Of a stretch of DNA of 64,000 nt, positions 9,969-18,047 are shown one piece after another. A program made the translations under genes and the position numbers. The notes beneath the pieces were generated by a model. That model was not told the origin of the DNA. It did not search any database and saw nothing but the letters and a program-made list of their open reading frames with translations. Origin of the DNA: an uncultured Collinsella sp. (lineage in GTDB: Bacteria; Actinomycetota; Coriobacteriia; Coriobacteriales; Coriobacteriaceae); assembly GCA_900542905.1 (NCBI GenBank), contig UQPF01000001.1, positions 186,001-250,000 on the forward strand, in the 5' to 3' direction. Position 1 is the first letter of the stretch. Each line of letters opens with the position of its first letter.

Positions 9969-12900
9969 CTATGCAAAAGGTCTTGCGGCACCGATCACAC
10001 GACCGGGAGCGTTAACCGAACGTTCGGTAACTCCAATTCCCGGCCACGAATCGATAATTCGACCGTTACCGATATAGATTCCAATATGACCCTGGTAGTA
10101 GACCACATCTCCCCTCTGCATGGCAGAGGTGCTAACCGGCATAAACGTGTTGTTGCGATACCAGTTCATAGAGTTATACGTCTGCTCAGGCAGCCAACGA
10201 TGGTTATAGGGGTTATACCAACCCATATCCATGCCAGTCGCATACAAACATTGCAGCACTAATCCCGAACAATCAACCGCATCCCCCGGCCAAGAAGACC
10301 AAGGCTCGATATAACGCGTTCCGATATATTCACGTGCACGCTGGATAAAGGCGTTGATGCAATCCTGTCGCGAAGCGTTATAAGGAATTCGAGAAGGCGT
10401 GACATACGTGAAGTAACCGGTGCAATACGAAGGAAGCTGTACGCTATTGCAACTAACCTTTGGATAAGAGCCGGGGGTCTGATATCCCATATATCGATAG
10501 GTCTCAAAATACGAATCAGACGTAGAGCCTGGTGCGGAAGCGCCCTTAGGGACAATCTTTACCTGTAAGGCCTGAACAGGAATGCCAAGCTTCGTGGTGC
10601 CCGCCGATGATCCATTTTTGGTCCAGCCAAGCCAACCATAATTTGACACATGGACGCGATACCAGACATCAAAGTAATCAGAAACATCGCCAGTCAAGTT
10701 AATCTTCACAGCCTGGATTTGCTGTCCTTGGCCAACAGTTCCCGATGTAGCCCCATCTGAAACAGCGGACTGCCAACCGATATTGGATACATGGGCAGAA
10801 TACGAAATGCCGCCACTCATGGAGCTATCGGAAAGCGACAGTTGCATGGCCTCCATGGCACGGTTCTGTCCAACCGTTCCAGCAACACTGCCATTGCCAA
10901 CAGGCGCTTGCCAGCCAAGACCGGAGCAATTTGCCTTAGCAGATAGCTCGGGAAGTTGAATCAACGCATCATGGTCTTGAACGGGAGCGTCGGACGAACC
11001 CTTGGTAACCAACTTAATTTGAATTGCTTCGGCCTGCTTAGACAGTCCAACGGTGCCAGCCGCAGCTTCATTTTTAGCCCAACCAAGCCAACCATAGTCT
11101 GCAGCATGAATACGGTAGTAAATATCGTATTTTGAAGCGTCGTTCCCGGTCAGCCTTAATTTAACCGCCTGAATTGCGAGGCCCTTGCCAACAGTGCCAG
11201 CATAGAAAGCACCCGAGACGTATGGCTGCCAGCCGATATTCGCAACATGTGCCGACACTTCAACTGAGGCATCGATGCCTTGCGTCGCAACATACAGCGC
11301 TTGCAGGGAACGAGACATACCCGTCTGACCCGCGGTTTCACCGTTACCAACGGGAGCCAGCCAGCCCGCAGAAGCAACGTGAGCCTGAGATACAAGACCG
11401 ATTCCAGGCGTTTCGATAAATGCATTGGCAGAGGAGCCAGGCGAAGACTGACCTTTATTTACAAGTGCAACATCGATGCCGCACAAACCGGAAGAACCAC
11501 CAGAAACGCCACATGCCTGACCATTTGATGCCCAGCCAGTCCAGCCATTACCGGAATCGCATACTCGATACCAGATGTCATAATTGGCAGCGAGTTGACC
11601 GCTCAACGACATTTTTATCGCTTTTATGGGGGCGCCGGATACAGCCTTGGCAGCGCCACCATCCGATGAAGAAGCGCCCCAGCCTGAATATGCATCCATA
11701 ACAGCATAGGAAATCGATCCATCATCAGTTTGGCCAGCAACGCTTAAGGCAATAGAGCTGATCAGCTTAGCGCCCTTGTCTCCAATCGTGGCCTTTTTAC
11801 CAGAAGAGGATCCAAGACTCTCCCCAGAAACGGCCGATCCGGAAACCGTAACAGCATCTTGATCGCCAATGAAGACCTTGGCCGAAGAGCCGGGCGCCGC
11901 TCCGCCTTTCTCCACGAGAACCACTTTGACCGCTTCAATAGCCCTGCCCTTACCGGCAGAACCAGCGGCAGCACCATTACAGGCCCAATCGAGCCAGCCT
12001 ATGCCTGACACATGAGCGCAATACCAAATGTCATATTTATCTGCCGCCTCGCCGGTCAAGCGAATCTGGACGGCCTCGAGGCGCTGAGACTTTCCAGTCG
12101 TACCGCAGTGCCCCTTAGACCACTGCTGCCAGCCAACATTCGAGACATGACCACGAAGCTCAATAGAACCCGAGTGGCCATACCAGCCAAGCTGGGCTTC
12201 AAGAGCCTCCATGGGAAGGCCCCTACCAGTTGTCCCAGCAACAGATCCGCCATCTACGGGAGACATCCAGCCAATATTCGATGTATGCGAGCGAACGGAA
12301 ATCGAAGCGGGATCATCGCTACGGTTCTTAAAAGGACAGGTAGCGTCGCCCGGGGCGGGGTCGCCCTTGGGCAGGACCGCGACCTGGACGGCCTGGACGG
12401 CGCGGCCGTAGCCCGCCGAGCCGGCGTCGGCGCCGTCGCACGCCCAGCCGAGCCACCCGAACTCGGCGGAGTGGACGCGGTACCAGACGGTGTAGCGCTC
12501 CGACAGGCCCGCGGACAGCCTGACCCTCAGGGCCTCGACGGCGCGGGCCTGGCCGGTGGTGCCGGCGGTGCCGCCGTTGCCGACGGCGGCCTGCCAGCCG
12601 ACGTTGGAGACGTGGGCCTCGACGGACAAGGCGTTTGCAACCTGCTCTTGAGAGGTTGCTCCATCCACTTCGAGTGAGATTCTGAGCGCCTCGAGATTAA
12701 GGCCCCTACCCGTCGTTCCGGCAACCTTACCCGAACCAACCGGATCCATCCAGCCGATATTCTGAACATGGGCAGAAACACTTACGTTTTTGACGGTCAG
12801 CTGATTGCTTACGGCAGAATCGTCAGCAACGACCTCGCTTCTATCTTCGGATGAACCCTGTTGCGTGTCTTGGGACTCGTTAACAACAGGGGACGCATTC

Positions 12901-13097
12901 GACTCTTGTCCTTCAGAGTCTGAACCATCATCAATAGCGTTCGAGTCTTCAGAATTCAAATCAGAATTCAAATTAGTTGAGTCAGTAGATCCGTTAACTG
13001 AATAATCAGCATATGCAGCAGTCACGGCCCATGATTGACTCATGAGCAACATAGCAGCCATGAGAATAGAAACGGACACATCAAAGAGACGTCTCAC
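9969..13097 (-). CDS. Secreted ChW-repeat protein with C-terminal NlpC/P60 endopeptidase domain
   Basis: 1042 residues from a GTG at 13097, chosen because AAGGTGG stands just upstream. Two ATGs slightly upstream (13118, 13115) remain possible. Signal peptide, then a Ser/Asp/Asn-rich linker and 14 ChW repeats in the same order as the transpeptidase and C39 paralogues. The last 136 residues are an NlpC/P60 domain: VDCSGL (Cys about 943), GHIGIYIG (His about 1004) and a following IID (Asp about 1016). Such enzymes cut D-Glu to diamino-acid bonds in peptidoglycan stems. Bases 12345-12628 are identical to part of the neighbouring C39 gene and much richer in GC than the surrounding coding sequence. 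Confidence 0.9.
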   Translation of the reverse strand: MRRLFDVSVSILMAAMLLMSQSWAVTAAYADYSVNGSTDSTNLNSDLNSEDSNAIDDGSDSEGQESNASPVVNESQDTQQGSSEDRSEVVADDSAVSNQLTVKNVSVSAHVQNIGWMDPVGSGKVAGTTGRGLNLEALRISLEVDGATSQEQVANALSVEAHVSNVGWQAAVGNGGTAGTTGQARAVEALRVRLSAGLSERYTVWYRVHSAEFGWLGWACDGADAGSAGYGRAVQAVQVAVLPKGDPAPGDATCPFKNRSDDPASISVRSHTSNIGWMSPVDGGSVAGTTGRGLPMEALEAQLGWYGHSGSIELRGHVSNVGWQQWSKGHCGTTGKSQRLEAVQIRLTGEAADKYDIWYCAHVSGIGWLDWACNGAAAGSAGKGRAIEAVKVVLVEKGGAAPGSSAKVFIGDQDAVTVSGSAVSGESLGSSSGKKATIGDKGAKLISSIALSVAGQTDDGSISYAVMDAYSGWGASSSDGGAAKAVSGAPIKAIKMSLSGQLAANYDIWYRVCDSGNGWTGWASNGQACGVSGGSSGLCGIDVALVNKGQSSPGSSANAFIETPGIGLVSQAHVASAGWLAPVGNGETAGQTGMSRSLQALYVATQGIDASVEVSAHVANIGWQPYVSGAFYAGTVGKGLAIQAVKLRLTGNDASKYDIYYRIHAADYGWLGWAKNEAAAGTVGLSKQAEAIQIKLVTKGSSDAPVQDHDALIQLPELSAKANCSGLGWQAPVGNGSVAGTVGQNRAMEAMQLSLSDSSMSGGISYSAHVSNIGWQSAVSDGATSGTVGQGQQIQAVKINLTGDVSDYFDVWYRVHVSNYGWLGWTKNGSSAGTTKLGIPVQALQVKIVPKGASAPGSTSDSYFETYRYMGYQTPGSYPKVSCNSVQLPSYCTGYFTYVTPSRIPYNASRQDCINAFIQRAREYIGTRYIEPWSSWPGDAVDCSGLVLQCLYATGMDMGWYNPYNHRWLPEQTYNSMNWYRNNTFMPVSTSAMQRGDVVYYQGHIGIYIGNGRIIDSWPGIGVTERSVNAPGRVIGAARPFA
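12345..12628. repeat. Gene-conversion block, copy 1 (in the NlpC/P60 gene)
   Basis: 284 bp that match 15579-15862 letter for letter by eye (offset 3234), ending where the two genes diverge again. It encodes most of ChW repeats 2 and 3. Base composition jumps to roughly three quarters GC within the block and falls back outside it. Confidence 0.85.
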
Positions 13098-13127
13098 GAT
13101 TCCACCTTCCTTCATCAATAAACGAAT

Positions 13128-16100
13128 CTACTTAAGGACAACCGCCTGTGCCCCTCGTTGCGAGTATAACGAAGCAATGCGCTGGGCAGAGTTAGAGACA
13201 TAGCCAGCGAGTGAATCAGCAATGTAAACGGTACCCAGGGAACGATTAAAGCCCCTAAGAACGACGGTATGGGAATTGGTGTAGGTTCGATAGACCCTTC
13301 CGCCATATGCCTGGGTCGCATAGCAGCTTCCCAAGTTTTGCATACCAATCGTTGACCAGATAATAACGGGATGTCCGGCTTCCAAATAGGAATAAAGATC
13401 ATAGAAACCAGTGCCTGTGACGTCATACGCCCGCAAACTGCTTCCACGACTAATCAAAAAAGAATTAGCTGTGTTGGTCAGTCCAGGAGCGGATATGCAG
13501 TTTCCATTCGAAGCACTATGCGGATTACCCCAAAACGCCGTCACAAAATCCCAGCTGCTCTTAGGCATATACGCATCCGCAATGACGGTTTTACCCAGTC
13601 CAAATCCGTAATAGTTGAGCGCATTGGTCAATGCAACGGACTCACAACCAGTCGGAAGCTCAGGATTCTGCATAGTGCAGGGAACGTTGAGGACAACCGA
13701 ATTCGGATGCAAGGGGCGATCCCTGTACGCGCCCTCCGTGGGGCCCGGCGCCGCCGAGCCCTTCGCGAGGATGCGGACCTGGAGCGCCTCGACGCGGTAG
13801 CCGATGCCGGTCGTGCCGGCGCGGGCGCCGTCGCTGGCCCAGCCGAGCCAGCCGTAGTCCTGCACGTAGGCGCGGTACCACACGTCGTAGTACTCGGAGA
13901 GGCCCCCGGTCAGGCGCATCTTGACGCACTCGACCGCCCTGCCCTGGCCGGTGGTGCCGGCCACGGCGCCGCCCGAGACCTCGTCCTGCCAGCCGACGCC
14001 GGAGACGTGGGCGCTGTAGGACAGGCCGCCGGAGACCGGCGAGGAGACCTCGGCCGCGATCGCCTCGACCGCGCGGGACTGCCCGGTGGTGCCGGCGGTG
14101 CCGCCGTTGCCGACGGCGGCCTGCCAGCCGACGCCCGAGACGTGGGCCCTGAGGCTGAGCGAGGGGACGGAGAGCTCGGCGGGGGCGCCCGACGAGGGGG
14201 CGTCGCCGCCCTTCTCGACGAGGACGACCTGGAGCGCCTCGGCCTGGACGCCGAGGCCCTCGGTGCCCGCGGCCTCGCCGTCCTTGGCCCAGCCGAGCCA
14301 GCCGTAGCCCGCCGCGTGGACGCGGTACCAGACGTCGTAGGAATCGGAGACGGGGCCGGAGAGGGACACCCTCACGGCCTGGACGGCGCGGCCCTGCCCC
14401 ACCGTGCCGGCGTAGGAGGGGGCGGAGGCGGCGTCCTGCCAGCCGATGCCGGCCACGTGGGCCGCGACGGAGACGGAGCTCCCCTCGCCCGCCCCCTCGA
14501 GGTAGGCGCGCACCGCCTGGAGCGCGAGGCCCCTGCCGGTCGTGCCGACGTCCTCGCCGCCGCCCACCGCCTGCAGCCAGCCGCGCTCGGCGACGTGGCC
14601 CTGCAGGACGAGCGCCGGGCCGGAGGCGGCGCCGGAGACGAAGGCCCCCTCGGTCGGGCCGGGGGCGGCGCCGCCCTTCGCGACGAGGGCGACCTGGACT
14701 GCGGTGAGGCCCGAGGCGCCCGACTCGACGCCGGAGGGCTCGCCGGAGCTCGCCCAGCCGGTCCAGCCGCGCGCGGAGTCACAGGAGCGGTACCAGACGT
14801 CGTAGCGCTCGGCGAGGCCGCCGGACAGCTCGAAGCGGACGGCCTTGAGCTGCAGCCCGCCGCCCGTGGCGACGAGCTGCGCCCCGTCGAAGCTGGACTC
14901 CGCCTGCCAGCCGGAACCGAGCAGGAGGCCGCGGTAGCCGACCGACCCGTCGGACTCGAGGTTGTCGACGGTCGCGGCGACGGAGCCCAGCACGGGGCCC
15001 CTCTCGGAGCCGAGCGTCAGGACCCCGCCGGAGAACGACGAGCCCGCCGGCGAGCCGGAGACGGAGAGGGCCGAGCCGGACAGGCGCTCGCCGGCGCCGC
15101 GGAAGGCGCCGCCGGCCGGGCCCGGCGCGGAGCCGCCCTTGGGGACGAGCACGACCTGGACGGCCTGGACGGCCTTCGACAGGCCCACCGTGCCCGCGGA
15201 CGCGCCGTCCTTGGCCCAGCCGAGCCAGCCGTAGTCGGCGCAGTGCACGCGGTACCAGACGTCGTAGGACGAGGCGGCCTCGCCGGAGAGCCTGAACTGG
15301 AGCGCCTCGACCGCCAGGGAGCGCCCGGTGGTGCCGGCGGCGCCCGAGGTCCAGCCCTGCCAGCCGACGTTCGAGACGTGGGCCCTCACCTCGAGGGAGG
15401 AGGAGCCGTGCCCGTACCAGGACACGGAGCCCGAGAGGGCCTCGAGGGCGCGGCCCTGCCCGGTGGTGCCGGCCACGGCGCCGTCCGAGACGGCGCCCTG
15501 CCAGCCGATGCCGGCGACGTGGGCGCGGTAGGAGACCGAGGGGGGCTCGGAGGACCTGTCGACGAAGGGCGTGGAGGTGTCGCCCGGGGCGGGGTCGCCC
15601 TTGGGCAGGACCGCGACCTGGACGGCCTGGACGGCGCGGCCGTAGCCCGCCGAGCCGGCGTCGGCGCCGTCGCACGCCCAGCCGAGCCACCCGAACTCGG
15701 CGGAGTGGACGCGGTACCAGACGGTGTAGCGCTCCGACAGGCCCGCGGACAGCCTGACCCTCAGGGCCTCGACGGCGCGGGCCTGGCCGGTGGTGCCGGC
15801 GGTGCCGCCGTTGCCGACGGCGGCCTGCCAGCCGACGTTGGAGACGTGGGCCTCGACGGACAGGGCGTCAGAGCCGAGGGGCTCGCCGGTCGAGGCGTCG
15901 GACAGGACGAGGCGCAGCGCCTCGAGGGGGAGCCCCCTGCCGGTCGTGCCGGCGACCCCGCCGCCGGCGACGGCGCCCATCCAGCCGATATTGGAGACGT
16001 GGGCGGAATAAGAGAGCGAGACGGCAGCGGCCTCCTCTGCCCGGGCGGGCTCCGCCTGCCCCCCGTCGGCCTGGGCGGTTTCGGCCTGGGCGGCCTCGTC

Positions 16101-16265
16101 CTGGGCGCCGGACTCCCCGCCGGCGGGCTGCGCCTCGCCGGGGAGCGGCTGCGCGTCCCCCGCCGCGGCGGGGGCGGCGTAGGCCGCGGGCCCGCACAGG
16201 GCCAGGGCGGCCGCGACCGCGAGGACGGCGGCGGCCCCGGAAACTCGTTTCATGGAGCGTTTCAT
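13128..16265 (-). CDS. Secreted ChW-repeat protein with C-terminal C39-type cysteine peptidase domain
   Basis: 1045 residues. The start at 16265 has GGGGGA upstream. Signal peptide, Ala/Glu/Gln-rich linker and 14 ChW repeats. From about residue 854 follows a C39-like domain (Peptidase_C39_2 type): PTGCESVALTNAL (Cys about 874), NSHTVVLRGF (His about 999) and IADS (Asp about 1017). Relatives cleave peptides outside the cell, but a precise substrate cannot be named. The repeat part (about 13700-16265) is close to 75% GC while the peptidase part is near 50%, a sharp break inside one gene. Only 30 bp separate it from the next ChW gene, so the two may be co-transcribed. Confidence 0.9.
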   Translation of the reverse strand: MKRSMKRVSGAAAVLAVAAALALCGPAAYAAPAAAGDAQPLPGEAQPAGGESGAQDEAAQAETAQADGGQAEPARAEEAAAVSLSYSAHVSNIGWMGAVAGGGVAGTTGRGLPLEALRLVLSDASTGEPLGSDALSVEAHVSNVGWQAAVGNGGTAGTTGQARAVEALRVRLSAGLSERYTVWYRVHSAEFGWLGWACDGADAGSAGYGRAVQAVQVAVLPKGDPAPGDTSTPFVDRSSEPPSVSYRAHVAGIGWQGAVSDGAVAGTTGQGRALEALSGSVSWYGHGSSSLEVRAHVSNVGWQGWTSGAAGTTGRSLAVEALQFRLSGEAASSYDVWYRVHCADYGWLGWAKDGASAGTVGLSKAVQAVQVVLVPKGGSAPGPAGGAFRGAGERLSGSALSVSGSPAGSSFSGGVLTLGSERGPVLGSVAATVDNLESDGSVGYRGLLLGSGWQAESSFDGAQLVATGGGLQLKAVRFELSGGLAERYDVWYRSCDSARGWTGWASSGEPSGVESGASGLTAVQVALVAKGGAAPGPTEGAFVSGAASGPALVLQGHVAERGWLQAVGGGEDVGTTGRGLALQAVRAYLEGAGEGSSVSVAAHVAGIGWQDAASAPSYAGTVGQGRAVQAVRVSLSGPVSDSYDVWYRVHAAGYGWLGWAKDGEAAGTEGLGVQAEALQVVLVEKGGDAPSSGAPAELSVPSLSLRAHVSGVGWQAAVGNGGTAGTTGQSRAVEAIAAEVSSPVSGGLSYSAHVSGVGWQDEVSGGAVAGTTGQGRAVECVKMRLTGGLSEYYDVWYRAYVQDYGWLGWASDGARAGTTGIGYRVEALQVRILAKGSAAPGPTEGAYRDRPLHPNSVVLNVPCTMQNPELPTGCESVALTNALNYYGFGLGKTVIADAYMPKSSWDFVTAFWGNPHSASNGNCISAPGLTNTANSFLISRGSSLRAYDVTGTGFYDLYSYLEAGHPVIIWSTIGMQNLGSCYATQAYGGRVYRTYTNSHTVVLRGFNRSLGTVYIADSLAGYVSNSAQRIASLYSQRGAQAVVLK
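15579..15862. repeat. Gene-conversion block, copy 2 (in the C39 gene)
   Basis: Partner of 12345-12628. Here the block blends with its GC-rich surroundings, so this gene, or a relative with the same composition, is the likely donor. Confidence 0.85.
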
Positions 16266-16683
16266 GGAAAATCCCCCTAATATAGCAACGGTTTAGAGTC
16301 TACTAGATTGGGGGGACGCGAGCCAAGCCATGGTGCGCCGCATGGTTAGCCACAAGGTCACCTTCAGCGCCGATGGCATCGCCCGCATAACCATCGAGTT
16401 CCAAATGATCGGCATGCGTCCAAGCCAAGCCGTAACCCGATGCGCCCAGTTCGAAGTACGCAGCGTTGCCAATATACAAGCTCTCCGTGCCTACGACATA
16501 TGGAGGAAATCGATACGAACAGTTTCATTGGCCTGTCATGGCGTTATCGAAGACGCTGTCGTGAATGCGTCCAAAAAAGTCAAAAAAATGCCCCAATGTT
16601 TCGCTTGTATCAGAGGCGTCTGGGGCTTCACTGATAGAATAGCCCTACTTGCCAATTCGGGACCATGGCCAGGTTGATTCACC
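16266..16683. other. 418-bp divergent intergenic region
   Basis: It lies between the GC-rich ChW gene (minus) and the AT-richer island (plus), so it should hold promoters for both. The only clear signals are the ribosome binding site of the ChW gene next to 16265 and a possible -10 element (TAGAAT) near 16633. A 115-codon open frame inside has no recognisable product. Confidence 0.4.
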
Positions 16684-17907
16684 ATGAATTATACATCTGA
16701 ACCCAAAAAGCCCTATATAGTGTTAACCATAAAGCCGTCTCGCGGCGCCGCCGGCTATCTCAGGAAAAGAATAGACGCCGCCATCGAATCCGGCTTCAAC
16801 ATTTTCAAAGTTAGACTGGAGGCTGAAGAAAACGGGCTGTATCCCAATCGAGTACTTCCGATAGTTGCGACCTTGTCATCCTATTCGACCGACCACGGTT
16901 GCACTTTCCTCCCCTCTAAATCGACTCGTAAAGGAACCTATGCCGACGCTTTGGGGCTACTAAAGCCCTACAGAGACCCCAACGGCATCGATTCGACATC
17001 ATTTCTTGATAAAGTCTGGCGCTTCGACAGAAATACGCATTTTGATGTGGTTAGTGGGATTATCGACTCACTTCGCAAGACTACGGTGCTTGCGCCCGGC
17101 CTTCTCCATGGAATCGAATACGGATTAAACGAGATATCAGATAACGTGCTTGTTCATTCGACAAAAATGCAAAGTGAGCATGTTGAAGGCTACGTAATGG
17201 CCCAAGTTCATCGTCAGTCTAACAAAGTCGCAATAGCAGTCTATGATGACGGAATTGGCATCCCCAATTCACTCAGGAGTGGCGGCGTAACCTTTGCTGA
17301 CACAAAGGAGGCTATACAACTCGCCCTCAGCAAGGGCGTAACAGATGGAAATGGCGCAGGCAACGGATTGTGGCTTCTTGACAGTATTGTCGACGCAGCA
17401 TCTGGTTCTCTCGATATTCAGTCTGACGGCATTGGCTATAGAAAGATTCACAAATACAACGGGGCAGACGCTACGATCGCATTCAGAAATGTCAATACCC
17501 CAGCAGGCGGAAGCACGTTGGTAGATTTTCAAATCTCGACAAACTCATCAATATCTATGTCAGACATTTTTGAGGGAAACTCGCCAGTCAATCTTTGGAA
17601 AGAATCCCATGAAACCGACCCCTCGGGCAGAAGCCTCCGACTTCGCCTGGCTGACGAATCATCCGGATTTGGAAGCAGATACGACGCTGCTAAAATGCGC
17701 TGTTTAGCATTAAACATGGCAAGCGATGCAGATGATAAAGTCTATTTGGACTTTGCAGATGTGCCGTTCATCAGCTTATCGTTTGCAGATGAGTTTATAA
17801 ACAAATTGATGCACGAGGTAGGCCTAGTCACCTTCATTAAAAAATACGCTATCGTGAATCTATGCCAATCTTGCGCCGAAGCAATTAATTACATCACTAG
17901 AAACTGA
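16684..17907 (+). CDS. STAS-like / GHKL ATPase / STAS-like (DUF4325) regulatory protein
   Basis: 407 residues. A central GHKL (HATPase_c) ATP-binding domain shows the N-box E150-x3-N154-x3-H158, G1 DDGIGI (188-193) and G2 GNGAGNGL (222-229). The C-terminal 60 or so residues, with VYLDFADVPFISLSFADEF (353-371), resemble the STAS-like DUF4325 family. The first 80 or so residues could be a second STAS-like fold. There is no signal peptide or membrane segment, so it is cytoplasmic. GHKL and STAS partners act together in partner-switching (anti-sigma/anti-anti-sigma) control, and here they seem fused. The ribosome binding site is weak. It is the first gene of an AT-richer plus-strand island and is followed 140 bp later by a SIR2-like gene, which suggests a defence or stress switch. 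Confidence 0.7.
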   Translation: MNYTSEPKKPYIVLTIKPSRGAAGYLRKRIDAAIESGFNIFKVRLEAEENGLYPNRVLPIVATLSSYSTDHGCTFLPSKSTRKGTYADALGLLKPYRDPNGIDSTSFLDKVWRFDRNTHFDVVSGIIDSLRKTTVLAPGLLHGIEYGLNEISDNVLVHSTKMQSEHVEGYVMAQVHRQSNKVAIAVYDDGIGIPNSLRSGGVTFADTKEAIQLALSKGVTDGNGAGNGLWLLDSIVDAASGSLDIQSDGIGYRKIHKYNGADATIAFRNVNTPAGGSTLVDFQISTNSSISMSDIFEGNSPVNLWKESHETDPSGRSLRLRLADESSGFGSRYDAAKMRCLALNMASDADDKVYLDFADVPFISLSFADEFINKLMHEVGLVTFIKKYAIVNLCQSCAEAINYITRN

Positions 17908-17961
17908 GGTTTGACGCGTAACAGCAGACTGGGAAGCTGAAGACCCTTAAACAAACAATCT

Positions 17962-18041
17962 CTTATGCAGGAGTATTATAAGAAATATTCCGAGCCCTGG
18001 CACAATGTGGGCTGAAATCATTAACACAGTTATGCAGGAGT
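17962..18041 (+). repeat. Direct repeat TTATGCAGGAGT upstream of the SIR2-like gene
   Basis: The 12-mer occurs at about 17963-17974 and again at about 18030-18041. The second copy supplies the AGGAG ribosome binding site of the gene at 18048. The first may be a decayed leader or a duplicated start region. Confidence 0.45.
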
Positions 18042-18047
18042 GGCGTT

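Noticed and set aside
13371..16280. Open frame of 969 codons on the plus strand opposite the C39 ChW gene
   Set aside because: It is the mirror of a very GC-rich gene, where stops are rare in all frames. Its translation is Gly/Ala/Arg/Asp-rich nonsense without domains, and no ribosome site precedes it.
16330..16677. 115-codon open frame before the GHKL gene
   Set aside because: No ribosome site, no recognisable domain, and composition unlike either neighbour. Kept as intergenic.
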